Positions 7,118 through 14,356 are shown, counted from the first letter of the stretch. The stretch: DNA of 16,201 bases from Deltaproteobacteria bacterium RIFCSPHIGHO2_02_FULL_40_11 (GCA_001798105.1 MGRI01000060.1:24522-40722), one strand, 5' to 3'. A program made the numbers and translations. Notes: generated from the letters alone by a model not told the origin.

Positions 7118-7822
7118 ATGAGGCTCAGCACAGCAGGGGCATCGGACATTGGCAAAGTTCGTAAGATGAATCAAGATCGTTATATTTGTAACGACGATGC
7201 CAAGCTTTATGTGGTTGCAGATGGCATGGGGGGGCATCAAGCCGGGGATGTTGCCGCCAAAATGGCTGTCGACGAACTCAATCAAACCTTTTCTTTTAAA
7301 AAACATTCTTTAGATCCTGAAAAACACTTGGTTCAAACCATTCACAATGCGAATGCGAAAATTTACGAAAGCGCAAAAGAAAACTCAGAATTTAAAGGCA
7401 TGGGGACAACGGTTACAGCGTTATATTTTACAATGGATTCTGTGTACATTGCCCATGTGGGAGATTCTCGTGCCTATTTAATGCATGGAAAACATATTTG
7501 GCAGCTTACAGAAGACCATTCCCTGGCTTCGAATGAAATGGTCAGCGGCCTCAATGTCCCACTTAAAAATGTTTTAACGCGCTCTGTGGGATACGATCCG
7601 CAGGTAGAGGTTGCGCTTTATGTAAAAAAACTTTCCAAAGGAGACCGGTTTTTAATTTGTAGTGACGGCTTGCATGGAAATTTATCAAGTCAAGAAATGG
7701 TGCACGCTATCACCAAAAGATTTTCATTAGCAGATGGATGTAAAAATTTAATTCAAAGCGCCAATGCAAAAGGTGGCGATGACAATATTACAGCAGTTTT
7801 AATTTCGGTGGATGAAGTTTAG
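7118..7822 (+). CDS. PP2C-family serine/threonine protein phosphatase (Stp/PrpC type)
   Basis: Soluble metal-dependent protein phosphatase of 234 residues, the size of stand-alone bacterial Stp1/PrpC enzymes. The PPM motifs appear in order: GKVRKMNQDR (Asp20), VADGMGGH (Asp35, Gly36 metal site), GMGTTVTAL, HVGDSRAYL, LTEDHS, NVLTRSVG, ICSDGLHG (Asp183) and GGDDNITAVLI (Asp222). All metal-binding aspartates are present, so it should be active. The ATG at 7118 follows the RBS AGGGT. Such phosphatases usually oppose a Hanks-type Ser/Thr kinase, which is not in this window. It shares a promoter with the M23 peptidase gene 26 bases downstream, which hints at a role in envelope control. Confidence 0.93.
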   Translation: MRLSTAGASDIGKVRKMNQDRYICNDDAKLYVVADGMGGHQAGDVAAKMAVDELNQTFSFKKHSLDPEKHLVQTIHNANAKIYESAKENSEFKGMGTTVTALYFTMDSVYIAHVGDSRAYLMHGKHIWQLTEDHSLASNEMVSGLNVPLKNVLTRSVGYDPQVEVALYVKKLSKGDRFLICSDGLHGNLSSQEMVHAITKRFSLADGCKNLIQSANAKGGDDNITAVLISVDEV

Positions 7823-7848
7823 ATTTCGTTGACTCGAGGAGAAGGGCC

Positions 7849-8739
7849 ATGATAACCAAATTGCTGATGAAGTTTAAATTTTTAATTGATCTTTTTGGGA
7901 AAGTGAATCGGCAACACGTTTTTTCAAGCATTTTTGTTTTTGGTTTTTTGGTTTTGTCCGTAGAATACATTCGGTTACATCAGGAGTTCACACGCGTAAA
8001 AGAGATGCATGCAGAAAGCCTGACATTGGTTGGACAAATGCGCCAAATGAAATTTCAATTAACCACTTTAGATAAAACACTTCAAAAATTAAATCGATTC
8101 TCTTCGAAACTGAGCATGATTGCGCAAGTGAAAGAACCCATGCAGGGGGTGCGTGTGGTGCAAAATGGGTTTCATCTTTCTGATGTTCCCAACGTTATCC
8201 CCACTTTTCAACAGGGCATTTTACCCTTGGGGGAAAAAATTGATCTGGACCCCATGGAAATTCGATTGGAAGATTTAAAAGTGGACGCTCAAACTCAACT
8301 TGAAAAATATGAAGAGCTTGAAGCGTTTTACGATGAAAATAAAACACTTTTGGCGTCCATTCCGTCTTTGCTGCCTGCAAAAGGCTATATTGCGTCTGAC
8401 TTTGGGTTTCGTCGTAATCCCAATGGTACGTGGCGAATGCATGAAGGGATTGATGTGGCTGCATATTATGGAAACTCTGTCATTGCCACGGCAGATGGCC
8501 TCGTAGAAGAAGCAGGGTATGCCGCAGGTTATGGCCGTTATGTCGTCATGGATCATGGGTTTGGTTTAAAAACCCGCTATGGGCATGCTTCTCGTATTTG
8601 GGTGAAAGCTGGAGATTTTGTAAAACGCGGGCAAAAAATTGCAAGCGTTGGCAAAACAGGTCGCGCCAGAGGGGTGCATGTGCATTACGAAGTGCTGTTA
8701 AATCAGGTGCCTCTGGATCCCAAAGATTTCATTTTCTAA
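7849..8739 (+). CDS. Membrane-anchored M23 (LytM-type) murein peptidase
   Basis: 296 residues. An N-terminal membrane segment (about 25-40, FSSIFVFGFLVLSVEYI) is followed by a helical, coiled-coil-like stretch (about 45-95), a linker with a second helical part (about 140-170), and a C-terminal M23 domain (about 178-296). Zinc ligands are intact: His198 and Asp202 in MHEGIDVA, and His279 in HVHYE; His246 (RYGHAS) is the second catalytic histidine. It therefore probably cuts peptidoglycan cross-links in the periplasm and is not a degenerate EnvC-like activator. The RBS GAGGAG (7836-7841) is 7 bases before the ATG. It follows the PP2C gene in one operon and converges on yggS. Confidence 0.92.
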   Translation: MITKLLMKFKFLIDLFGKVNRQHVFSSIFVFGFLVLSVEYIRLHQEFTRVKEMHAESLTLVGQMRQMKFQLTTLDKTLQKLNRFSSKLSMIAQVKEPMQGVRVVQNGFHLSDVPNVIPTFQQGILPLGEKIDLDPMEIRLEDLKVDAQTQLEKYEELEAFYDENKTLLASIPSLLPAKGYIASDFGFRRNPNGTWRMHEGIDVAAYYGNSVIATADGLVEEAGYAAGYGRYVVMDHGFGLKTRYGHASRIWVKAGDFVKRGQKIASVGKTGRARGVHVHYEVLLNQVPLDPKDFIF

Positions 8740-8782
8740 TGTCATCTTCGCGGAGCTTGTCATCCCCGCGAAAGCGGGGATC
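8740..8782 (+). repeat. Palindromic dispersed-type repeat (GTCATCCCCGCG family)
   Basis: ATCCCCGC (8762-8769) and GCGGGGAT (8774-8781) form a perfect 8-bp stem closed by a GAAA tetraloop. The sequence GTCATCCCCGCGAAAGC belongs to a motif style I know as a dispersed extragenic palindrome in many proteobacterial genomes. An imperfect 18-bp upstream duplicate (TGTCATCTTCGCGGAGCT, 8740-8757) precedes it, and CGCGG at 8749-8753 can pair alternatively with CCGCG at 8766-8770. It lies between two convergent genes, runs into the end of yggS, and may serve as a bidirectional terminator or mRNA end stabiliser. Confidence 0.75.
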
Positions 8783-9455
8783 TCTCTCCAAACAAAGCCG
8801 TGCCCAAGCGTATTTGTGTAGCCCCTTCTTCAATGGCAATTTTGTAATCGTGGCTCATCCCCATGGAAAGTTCTGTTAAATTTAAATTTGTAAATTTTTT
8901 GTTTAAAGCCTCTTTCAAAGATTTTAGCTTTCGAAAGTAAGGGCGAGATTTTTCGGGATCTTCGAAATACGGCGGAATCGTCATGAGGCCTTTGATGTGG
9001 ACATGCTTTTGAAGGCGGGCATCTATTCCTTTAAAAAAACCAAACACCACATCTAAGTGCAATCCAAACTTGCTTTCTTCATCGCCCACATTCACTTGCA
9101 CCAAAACATTCATGTTTCGTCCCACTTTTTGTGCTTCACTTTCAATTTTTCCGAAAAGTTTTAGGCTATCCACAGAATGAATTTCAGAAACTTTATCAAT
9201 AATATATTTTACTTTATTGGTTTGAAGATGCCCAATGAAGACCCAGTCATGCTGAGGCGAAGCCGAAGCATCTCTTTTTAATGCCCCCCATTTTTTTAAG
9301 AATTCCTGTACGTAGTTTTCACCAAAACAGGTGAGGCCTGCTTTTTGGGCCGCCAAAATTTTTTCAAGCGGTTGGCCCTTGGTAACGCCCATAATTTTTA
9401 CATGTTTCGGGATTTGTTTTTGGATCGTTTGAATATTTTTTTCAATTTCAGTCAC
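8760..9455 (-). CDS. yggS: YggS/PROSC-family PLP homeostasis protein
   Basis: Cytosolic pyridoxal-phosphate-binding protein with an alanine-racemase-like barrel that controls PLP levels and has no known enzyme activity. The 231 residues fit the family. Visible are IMGVTKG with the PLP lysine Lys26, FGENYVQE, WVFIGHLQTNKVKYI, VNVGDEESKFG, GLMTIPP, and the C-terminal LSMGMSHDYKIAIEEGATQIRLGTALFG. The start is a GTG at 9455; no ATG upstream is in frame and the next internal one is inside the fold. No Shine-Dalgarno sequence is seen. The last residues after FGER (SPLSRG) and the stop codon are encoded by the palindromic repeat, so the C-terminus has been rewritten by the repeat. Confidence 0.94.
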   Translation of the reverse strand: MTEIEKNIQTIQKQIPKHVKIMGVTKGQPLEKILAAQKAGLTCFGENYVQEFLKKWGALKRDASASPQHDWVFIGHLQTNKVKYIIDKVSEIHSVDSLKLFGKIESEAQKVGRNMNVLVQVNVGDEESKFGLHLDVVFGFFKGIDARLQKHVHIKGLMTIPPYFEDPEKSRPYFRKLKSLKEALNKKFTNLNLTELSMGMSHDYKIAIEEGATQIRLGTALFGERSPLSRG

Positions 9456-9463
9456 GCAAAATG

Positions 9464-9491
9464 TGTATCATGGATAGAATTTGTTTGACAA
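9464..9491 (-). promoter_or_regulatory. Possible yggS promoter
   Basis: On the minus strand TTGTCA (9491-9486), 16 bases, then GATACA (9469-9464). The expected start is within about 2 bases of the GTG start codon. It overlaps the -35 box of the tRNA promoter on the other strand, so the two promoters are divergent and interlocked. Confidence 0.3.
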
Positions 9492-9513
9492 GGTACAAGC
9501 CATTCCATATACC
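9485..9513 (+). promoter_or_regulatory. tRNA-Phe promoter
   Basis: A perfect TTGACA (9485-9490), an ideal 17-base spacer, and TATACC (9508-9513). Transcription would start about 12 bases before the mature tRNA 5' end. Confidence 0.7.
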
Positions 9514-9531
9514 CAAAAGAAGCCGTCTGAT

Positions 9532-9604
<73 letters not shown>

Positions 9605-9621
9605 TTCTTATTAAAAAAGTC

Positions 9622-10352
9622 TTAAGAGAAAAGTTTAGCAAGAGCATCTTTCCAGGGGAGAACATGAACTTGATGAATTTTAAACATTTCATCACAAGTA
9701 CACCAAAGCTGGGCCTCACAAGCACCTTTCCAATCTGTTTGAAAACGTTTTAAGACTGAAACGTCTTCATCATAAATTTGTTTCTTTGATTTTATTTCAA
9801 TCAATAAAGTGGGTTTTCCTGGGCGATCAATAATGAGATCGATTTCTGAACTTTCTGTTGATCTGAGATAGGAAAAAGAAAAATCTTTTCGAAAATACTC
9901 ATTTAAACGAAAAGCCTCGCATACAATAAAGTGTTCAAAGGCATTTCCATAAACATAGGTAGCTGGCTGCAAAGGTATTGTAAGAGCATTTTCAAGCGCT
10001 CTCTTAATACCTAAATCAAATAAATAAAATTTAGGGGAAGTTTTTTGTCGTTTGCGAATGGAACGATGATAAGAGGGCAAAAAAAATCCTAATGATGAAC
10101 GATATCCAGGAGTTTTGGAATTTTTTGAATTTCATCGATGACAATTCGTTGATATGAATGCTCAGCTAAAATTTTAGAGAGCATATCAGGATCTTTCCGA
10201 AATTTTTCCTCGTCTTTATCTTTTAATAAATCAATCCAAAGCGTGTTAGCTCCGGAAAATTTCTTTTCGATAAGTGTTGTTTTGCCCGTTCCACGCGCAC
10301 CAAAAACAAATAAGCTATTGTTTTTACTTAGCTTTATTAACCTTCCGAACAT
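9622..10352 (-). pseudogene. AAA_14/DUF4143-family ATPase, broken by internal deletion and frameshift
   Basis: Two consecutive frames are the two ends of one protein. The first (10352-10089) has the N-terminal P-loop half: MFGRLIKLSKNNSLFVFGARGTGKTTLIE, Walker A GARGTGKT, and Walker B VIDEIQKIPKLLDIVHH, then a TAG. The second (open upstream of the TTG at 10080, to 9622) has the DUF4143 C-terminal nuclease-like half: GFFLPSYHRSIRKRQKTSPKFYLFDLGIKRAL, then GNAFEHFIV, and EIDLIIDRPGKPTLLIEIKSKK. Family members are usually about 380-400 residues; here only about 240 remain. The stretch from after Walker B through the sensor region to the DUF4143 start is gone, and the join is out of frame. It is almost surely inactive. 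The role of intact relatives is uncertain. Confidence 0.85.
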
Positions 10353-10383
10353 ACTCCGAAATTATCCTCAATATTCGGAGTAT
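10351..10383. repeat. Inverted repeat at the start of the broken ATPase gene
   Basis: ATACTCCGAA (10351-10360) and TTCGGAGTAT (10374-10383) are perfect 10-bp arms with a 13-base spacer. The ATPase ATG (10352-10350) sits at the end of one arm, together with the GGAG that could act as its RBS. It may be an operator for autoregulation or an RNA hairpin that hides the start. A third TTCGGA-type half site (TTCCGAA, 10343-10349) adjoins it inside the gene. Confidence 0.65.
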
Positions 10384-10520
10384 TGCCAATTGCATTTTTA
10401 GTCCCTGCGACACCGATGCCAGGTTTATTTTGGGCACCCCTTAAAACCAGGATATGAGCAATGTACATCGTTTTGCATTGCCATTTGAGTTGAGTTCAAA
10501 AAATTCCGATAAGTAAAGAG

Positions 10521-12578
10521 ATGAAAAAGAAGTTTAAAATGAGAGGAATATTTATACTCATTGTCTTTTTTTTCTCGGGCTTTGTTTTGTTTCTTTCCAG
10601 CTCCTTTGGGAAAATAGAAACATCTATCCTGGAATTACAAATTAATCTCTCCCACTATGAGGAATTTATTAAAAATAAGGATTTTTTAGAGGCCTCGATT
10701 TTTTTGAGAAAACTAAAAGAAACCTCTAATGATGATGAGCTTCTTGAATTAGAATCAGGGCATTTTACCTCCCTTGCTCATTGGATAGAAAATGAAAGGG
10801 CTAACGTATCGGTTCATTTAGATGACAATTTACAAGCTATATCTAAAAAAGAATTTAAAAAAACCATTTCACAGTTCGAAGTATATCAGCTCTGGAAAGA
10901 AGATCCAGAAAGTGCATTTGAATATATAAAATCGGAAGAGCCATGGAGTTCCCGTATTAAAGAGTTCTCAAAAGAAGGAGTCCAAAAATCTTTCAATTCC
11001 GAAATGGAACAATTTAAAAATGAGATGGCGCCTCTTTCTGAGGAAAAGATATTTGAAAAAATAGCATCGCCTCTAGAAAAAGCAATTTATTATAGTGGCT
11101 TGGCGGATGGACTTTATGAAAGATACAATCAAGACTGTCATGCTTCTATAGGTTATTTAGAAAAGGCACTAGATACTCTATCCATTTTATCTAAAGAAGA
11201 TCTCTCTTATCTGGAAGATCTGGGGTGGAGTAAAAAATCACAAACCTTAAAGCTATTTCATTGTTACCAGGCTTTGGGAGAAGATGAAAAGGCTAAAAAA
11301 ATGTATGAAAGGTTAAAACAGATGGCGGTTCAAGAGGTTTATGTTTCAGCCGATTTTACAAAGATGCTAGAGACATTAAAGCAAATGAAGAGGACATTAG
11401 AGGATTTCAATCAAAGCGTATGCACTCCTTTATCTTCGGTTTCAAACACTGGATCCCAAGAAATAGAATATAGGGATGGAAAATTTTGTAAGGAGCGTAT
11501 TTGTTATGAACTCCCTGTAGGGCGGATGTTAGTTTCTAAGCCTTTTATCTTTTTAGATAAGGTCTTTCAGCTGGGATCATCGGATGGCAATATCCAACTA
11601 TATGTTTTTAATAAAGAGACAGGGACGCTCATAAAAAAGGTACGGTCCCTTTTTTGGGATGAGGAAGCCAATGTTAATAATCCTCCTATTTTTTCTTTTA
11701 TCAGTGGAAAGCTTTATATACATGCCCCGCATACGTTAGCTGTGATTAGTCCCTATGATTTGGTGCTTGAGACACTGATAACTTCAGAAGGGATGGAAGC
11801 GTTTTCAGATGAAAATCAAAAGGTTATGGTACAGCTAAATAAGGAGCAAGAAGCTTCATTTAAAGATCCACTTTATCTAGGGATAAAGGCTTTATTTTTA
11901 ACTAATGCAACTTTAAGAGGTTCAGATGAAAATGTAAGATCAAGCGCCTCATGGACTTTAAGAGACATGGGAGAGCATGCCAAAGAGGCTCTTCCTCAAT
12001 TGGCCAGCGCACTTTCTGATCCAAATGACAATGTAGGGGCAAGAGCCGCAGAGGCTTTAGGAAGGATGGGAGAGCATGCCAAAGGGGTTCTTCCTCAATT
12101 GGTGGCGAGTGCGCTTTCTGATCCAAATGACAATGTAAGGAGGAGAGCCGCAGGGGTTTTAGGAATAATGGGAGAGCATGCCAAAGAGGCTCTTCCTCAA
12201 TTGGCCAGCGCACTTTCTGATCCAAATGAAAGGATAAGGGAAAATGCTGCATCGGCTTTAGGAAGGATGGGAGAGCATGCCAAAGGGGTTCTTCCTCAAT
12301 TGACAAGTGCACTTTCTGATCCAAAAGAAAATGTAAGGAGGAGTGCCGCATGGGCTTTAGGAACTATGGGAGAGTATGCCAAAGGGGCTCTTCCTCAATT
12401 GGTGGCCAGTGCACTTTCTGATCCAAAAGAAAATGTAAGGAGGAGTGCCGCAGGGGCTTTAAGAGGGATGGGGCACAGTATTCTTCCAGAGTTAGAAAAT
12501 ATAAAAAAAGATATCAAAGACCCAAATGAGCAAGCACGTTTAGATCAAGTTATCCAAGACATAAAAAATAGAAAATAA
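10521..12578 (+). CDS. Exported or membrane-anchored HEAT-repeat protein of unknown function
   Basis: 685 residues; the whole protein is not one I recognise. The N-terminus has a signal or anchor segment (about 8-29, GIFILIVFFFSGFVLFLSSS). Residues about 30-290 are charged and helical, with a TPR-like part around 190-270 (LEKALDTLSILSKE..., CYQALGEDEKAKKMYERLK). Residues about 310-420 look like strands of a beta-propeller (LYVFNKETGTLIKKV, KLYIHAPHTLAVISPYDL). From about 465 to 650 there are five or more HEAT/PBS-lyase-type repeats (ALPQLASALSDPNDNVRRRAA...ALGRMGEHAK). The likely role is protein binding at the envelope. There is no clear RBS before the ATG; a later ATG (10539) is possible. 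It sits in an accessory-looking block. Confidence 0.85.
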   Translation: MKKKFKMRGIFILIVFFFSGFVLFLSSSFGKIETSILELQINLSHYEEFIKNKDFLEASIFLRKLKETSNDDELLELESGHFTSLAHWIENERANVSVHLDDNLQAISKKEFKKTISQFEVYQLWKEDPESAFEYIKSEEPWSSRIKEFSKEGVQKSFNSEMEQFKNEMAPLSEEKIFEKIASPLEKAIYYSGLADGLYERYNQDCHASIGYLEKALDTLSILSKEDLSYLEDLGWSKKSQTLKLFHCYQALGEDEKAKKMYERLKQMAVQEVYVSADFTKMLETLKQMKRTLEDFNQSVCTPLSSVSNTGSQEIEYRDGKFCKERICYELPVGRMLVSKPFIFLDKVFQLGSSDGNIQLYVFNKETGTLIKKVRSLFWDEEANVNNPPIFSFISGKLYIHAPHTLAVISPYDLVLETLITSEGMEAFSDENQKVMVQLNKEQEASFKDPLYLGIKALFLTNATLRGSDENVRSSASWTLRDMGEHAKEALPQLASALSDPNDNVGARAAEALGRMGEHAKGVLPQLVASALSDPNDNVRRRAAGVLGIMGEHAKEALPQLASALSDPNERIRENAASALGRMGEHAKGVLPQLTSALSDPKENVRRSAAWALGTMGEYAKGALPQLVASALSDPKENVRRSAAGALRGMGHSILPELENIKKDIKDPNEQARLDQVIQDIKNRK
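11976..12473 (+). repeat. Five nearly identical in-frame 99/102-bp tandem repeats
   Basis: Units begin at 11976, 12075, 12177, 12276 and 12375 (spacings 99, 102, 99, 99). Each codes one HEAT repeat starting HAKE or HAKG and ending GxMGE. Units 1 and 3 share about 60 identical bases, and so do the 1/2 and 3/4 junctions, so a 201-bp two-unit block was duplicated. A single-codon indel separates LASAL from LVASAL units. All lengths are multiples of three, so copy changes keep the frame. Confidence 0.9.
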
Positions 12579-12932
12579 TCGGCATTGGTATCACCACCGT
12601 TTATCCACGGTTGGTGGGAGATATACCATCCTGGACTCTTCAGAGTTGCATTGTATGCATTTGAGAAAATAATTTCACTTTACTGTATACTTCAGAAAAT
12701 ATTGCGAAGATTCACCGCATTCAAAATAGTACTCAGCAGGATAGCTTTTGCACGGCAGCTCATAGGATAAAAAACCGCATTATTAACGCATTTATCACTC
12801 CAGATTATTGCTTGTTTTTTAAGCATGGTTTTGCTATAAGTTTTGACCATGAAAATAAAGATTTTTTTTGTTTTATTATTCTTAATTGTTTTGGTCGGTA
12901 TAAATTATAACTATACAAAGGAGTCTGAAAAA
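12579..12932 (+). other. Gene-poor gap with one imperfect hairpin
   Basis: I see no convincing gene here. The 61-residue frame from 12585 has no RBS, no recognisable motif and poor composition. Just after the HEAT gene, GGTAT (12587-12591) can pair with ATACC (12623-12627) and CCACC (12594-12598) with GGTGG (12613-12617), an interrupted stem that may end the upstream transcript but lacks a T-run. The rest is AT-rich, with a T-rich stretch (12862-12892) before the DUF1805 gene that may hold its promoter. Confidence 0.45.
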
Positions 12933-13196
12933 ATGAATTGGAATAATCTATCAAAGGAACGCATTGAACTTGGTCTTCCTTTATTAATCGTTAAGGGTTC
13001 TAAGGGGTTTCTAGCTTGTGGTTACATTAATGCTGAGACGTGCAATAAAACAAATGAAGCTTGTGCAATTGTATCAGGTGTTAAAACTCACAATGATATG
13101 GTAAATGCAGAAATTAAAATTGTTTCAAAGAAAGCAGAGGAGCTAGGTGTTAAGGTCGGCATGAAAGGCCAAGCTGCACTAGAACTCTTTCGATAA
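12933..13196 (+). CDS. DUF1805-family small protein
   Basis: From the ATG at 12933 it has 87 residues, about the size of the family. LGLPLLIVKGSKGFLACGYI (13-32), then AIVSGVKTHNDMVNAEI (45-61) and ELGVKVGMKGQAALEL (70-85) match the DUF1805/YunC pattern known from archaea and some bacteria, function unknown. This start has a textbook RBS, AAAGGAG at 12917-12923, nine bases upstream. The frame runs further up to an ATG at 12849 (TTG at 12843), which would add a hydrophobic N-terminus (KIKIFFVLLFLIVLVGI). That stretch comes from T-rich DNA and may be only upstream sequence, but a membrane-anchored form cannot be excluded. It is monocistronic, with no neighbour that explains its role. Confidence 0.75.
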   Translation: MNWNNLSKERIELGLPLLIVKGSKGFLACGYINAETCNKTNEACAIVSGVKTHNDMVNAEIKIVSKKAEELGVKVGMKGQAALELFR

Positions 13197-13312
13197 TTGC
13201 CATCTAAGTTACCCAAAAAAGTCTCTTTAAAAATTCGTGCTTTCATCCTGATTTAATTTTCTTGATGTTTTAGTCCTATAGCGATAACGAGGCATTTCGA
13301 TTTAAAACCGCT

Positions 13313-13555
13313 TTATTTTTTATCCGCCCTTGAATGAAGAGGAATCCCAAACTTTTTCAAGGCTGAATAAACATAATAATCACTGTGCCCGGTCATTTTG
13401 GCGATCTGAAGGGCTGAATTTTTCTCCTTAACGTACTTTTCAATCAAAAACTGCTTGCTTTCAAGAATGGCCTTTGAGAAAAACCTAATCGTATCCTTGA
13501 GTTGCCAGAGTTCGGGTATTAATCGGCTCGAGGCATTCTTTATATATATGTACTG
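13313..13555 (-). pseudogene. Start-less remnant of a helix-turn-helix protein
   Basis: On the minus strand an 81-codon frame is open from just inside a TAG (13558-13556) to a TAA at 13315-13313, with no ATG or GTG before the middle of the domain. It reads RLIPELWQLKDTIRFFSKAI, LESKQFLIEKYVKEKNSALQ, IAKMTGHSDYYVYSALKKFG, IPLHSRADKK. The part KNSALQIAKMTGHSDYYVYSALKKFGIPLHS is a homeodomain-like HTH as found at the C-terminus of some intron-type endonucleases and recombinases. The sequence is too protein-like to be chance, so I read it as the 3' remnant of a mobile-element or regulatory gene, truncated at the AbiE-like promoter. Translation from an internal TTG or ATG is possible but unlikely. 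The flanking 13197-13312 shows nothing. Confidence 0.6.
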
Positions 13556-13586
13556 CTATTGACAAAAACATAAATTATAGTACATA
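13547..13586. promoter_or_regulatory. Inverted-repeat operator over the AbiE-like promoter
   Basis: TATGTACT (13547-13554) and AGTACATA (13579-13586) are perfect 8-bp arms, 24 bases apart. One is upstream of the -35 box and the other overlaps the -10 box. AbiEi antitoxins are known to repress their own operon by binding inverted repeats at the promoter, so this is a natural operator candidate. Confidence 0.6.
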
Positions 13587-13588
13587 AT
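13559..13588 (+). promoter_or_regulatory. Promoter of the AbiE-like operon
   Basis: A perfect TTGACA (13559-13564), 18 bases, and CATAAT (13583-13588). The ATG of the first gene is at 13595, about where transcription should begin, so the mRNA may be leaderless. Confidence 0.6.
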
Positions 13589-13594
13589 ATAGGA

Positions 13595-14356
13595 ATGGTT
13601 ACCTCTCTTCAAATACGTGAGTTGTTCCATTTTTTGTTTTTAGAACAATTGCTGAAAACCACTTCCCCCAGGCTTTATATTTTAAAAGGGGGGGTAAATC
13701 TAAGATTCTTTTTTAAGTCACCTCGCTATTCAGAAGACATGGATTTGGATGTGATGAAAACCAGTGTGGAGACACTTAAGAAAAATGGGTATAAAATTTT
13801 AAATGCGGCCCCTTTTCGAAGAACGCTTTCAACCTATGGCATTGAATCTTTAAAAATCAACGATCCACTGAAAGCCAAACATACGGAAACGACACAACGG
13901 TTTAAAGTTCAACTGCACTTAACTTCAGGAGAAGTTTTTCCAACCAAAATAGAGTTTTCCAGAAGAGGAAACAAAGATCCCCAAAACTTTGAAATCGCAA
14001 GAATTGATTCAAGCATTGCAATCGTTTATCAAAGGCTTCCCTTTCTGTTTCAGCACTATACGGCTTTCGCTGCGATGGCACAAAAAATCGAGGCGTTGGC
14101 ACAGCGTAATGTAACACAGGTAAGAGATCTTTTTGATTTATATATTTTAAAAATTCAGCTTCAGCATTTTGAAAAATTAAAAGTCCCTAAAAAAATCATT
14201 CGTGATGCTTTATCCAACCTTGAAGCGCTCTCCTTTGATGATTTTCAGGGGCATGTGGTTCATTTTTTAGATCTGGAACATCAAAAACAATTTGGAAATA
14301 AAGATCAATGGAATATCATTCTATCTGAAATTTCCATTTTTTTAAAATCTATATGA
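13595..14356 (+). CDS. AbiEii/AbiGii-like nucleotidyltransferase toxin
   Basis: 253 residues of the nucleotidyltransferase toxin family of type IV toxin-antitoxin and abortive-infection systems. The core motif LKGGVNLRFFFKSPRYSEDM followed by DLD (30-52) has the KGG lead and the paired acidic residues. The downstream KIEALAQRNVTQVRDLFDLY (164-183) carries the conserved Lys164, Arg171 and RDLxDLY. Known relatives transfer nucleotides onto tRNA ends or otherwise block translation; that is family knowledge, not visible here. All key residues seem present, so the toxin may be active. It overlaps the next gene by four bases (ATGA). The order, toxin before antitoxin, is opposite to classical abiEi-abiEii. 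Promoter and operator candidates lie directly upstream; no Shine-Dalgarno at proper spacing. Confidence 0.85.
   Translation: MVTSLQIRELFHFLFLEQLLKTTSPRLYILKGGVNLRFFFKSPRYSEDMDLDVMKTSVETLKKNGYKILNAAPFRRTLSTYGIESLKINDPLKAKHTETTQRFKVQLHLTSGEVFPTKIEFSRRGNKDPQNFEIARIDSSIAIVYQRLPFLFQHYTAFAAMAQKIEALAQRNVTQVRDLFDLYILKIQLQHFEKLKVPKKIIRDALSNLEALSFDDFQGHVVHFLDLEHQKQFGNKDQWNIILSEISIFLKSI

Noticed and set aside
8598..8879. 93-residue plus-strand frame across the palindromic repeat
   Set aside because: Out of frame with the M23 gene and antisense to yggS; no motif.
10384..10520. Possible small gene or remnant between the broken ATPase and the HEAT gene
   Set aside because: All frames on both strands are short and unrecognisable; I see only minor inverted repeats and a weak promoter-like pair.
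11902..12351. 149-residue minus-strand frame with an internal repeat pattern
   Set aside because: It is the antisense image of the HEAT repeats; the periodicity comes from the repeats, and the histidine, leucine and proline-rich product has no independent support.
11976..12473. Possible CRISPR array or satellite
   Set aside because: Units are coding throughout, 99/102 bp long, in frame, without repeat-spacer structure.
12601..12609. TTATCCACG as a further DnaA box
   Set aside because: An isolated one-mismatch copy inside a hairpin, far from the cluster; expected by chance.
12585..12770. 61-residue plus-strand frame after the HEAT gene
   Set aside because: No RBS, no recognisable motif, and it includes the imperfect hairpin; probably a chance frame.
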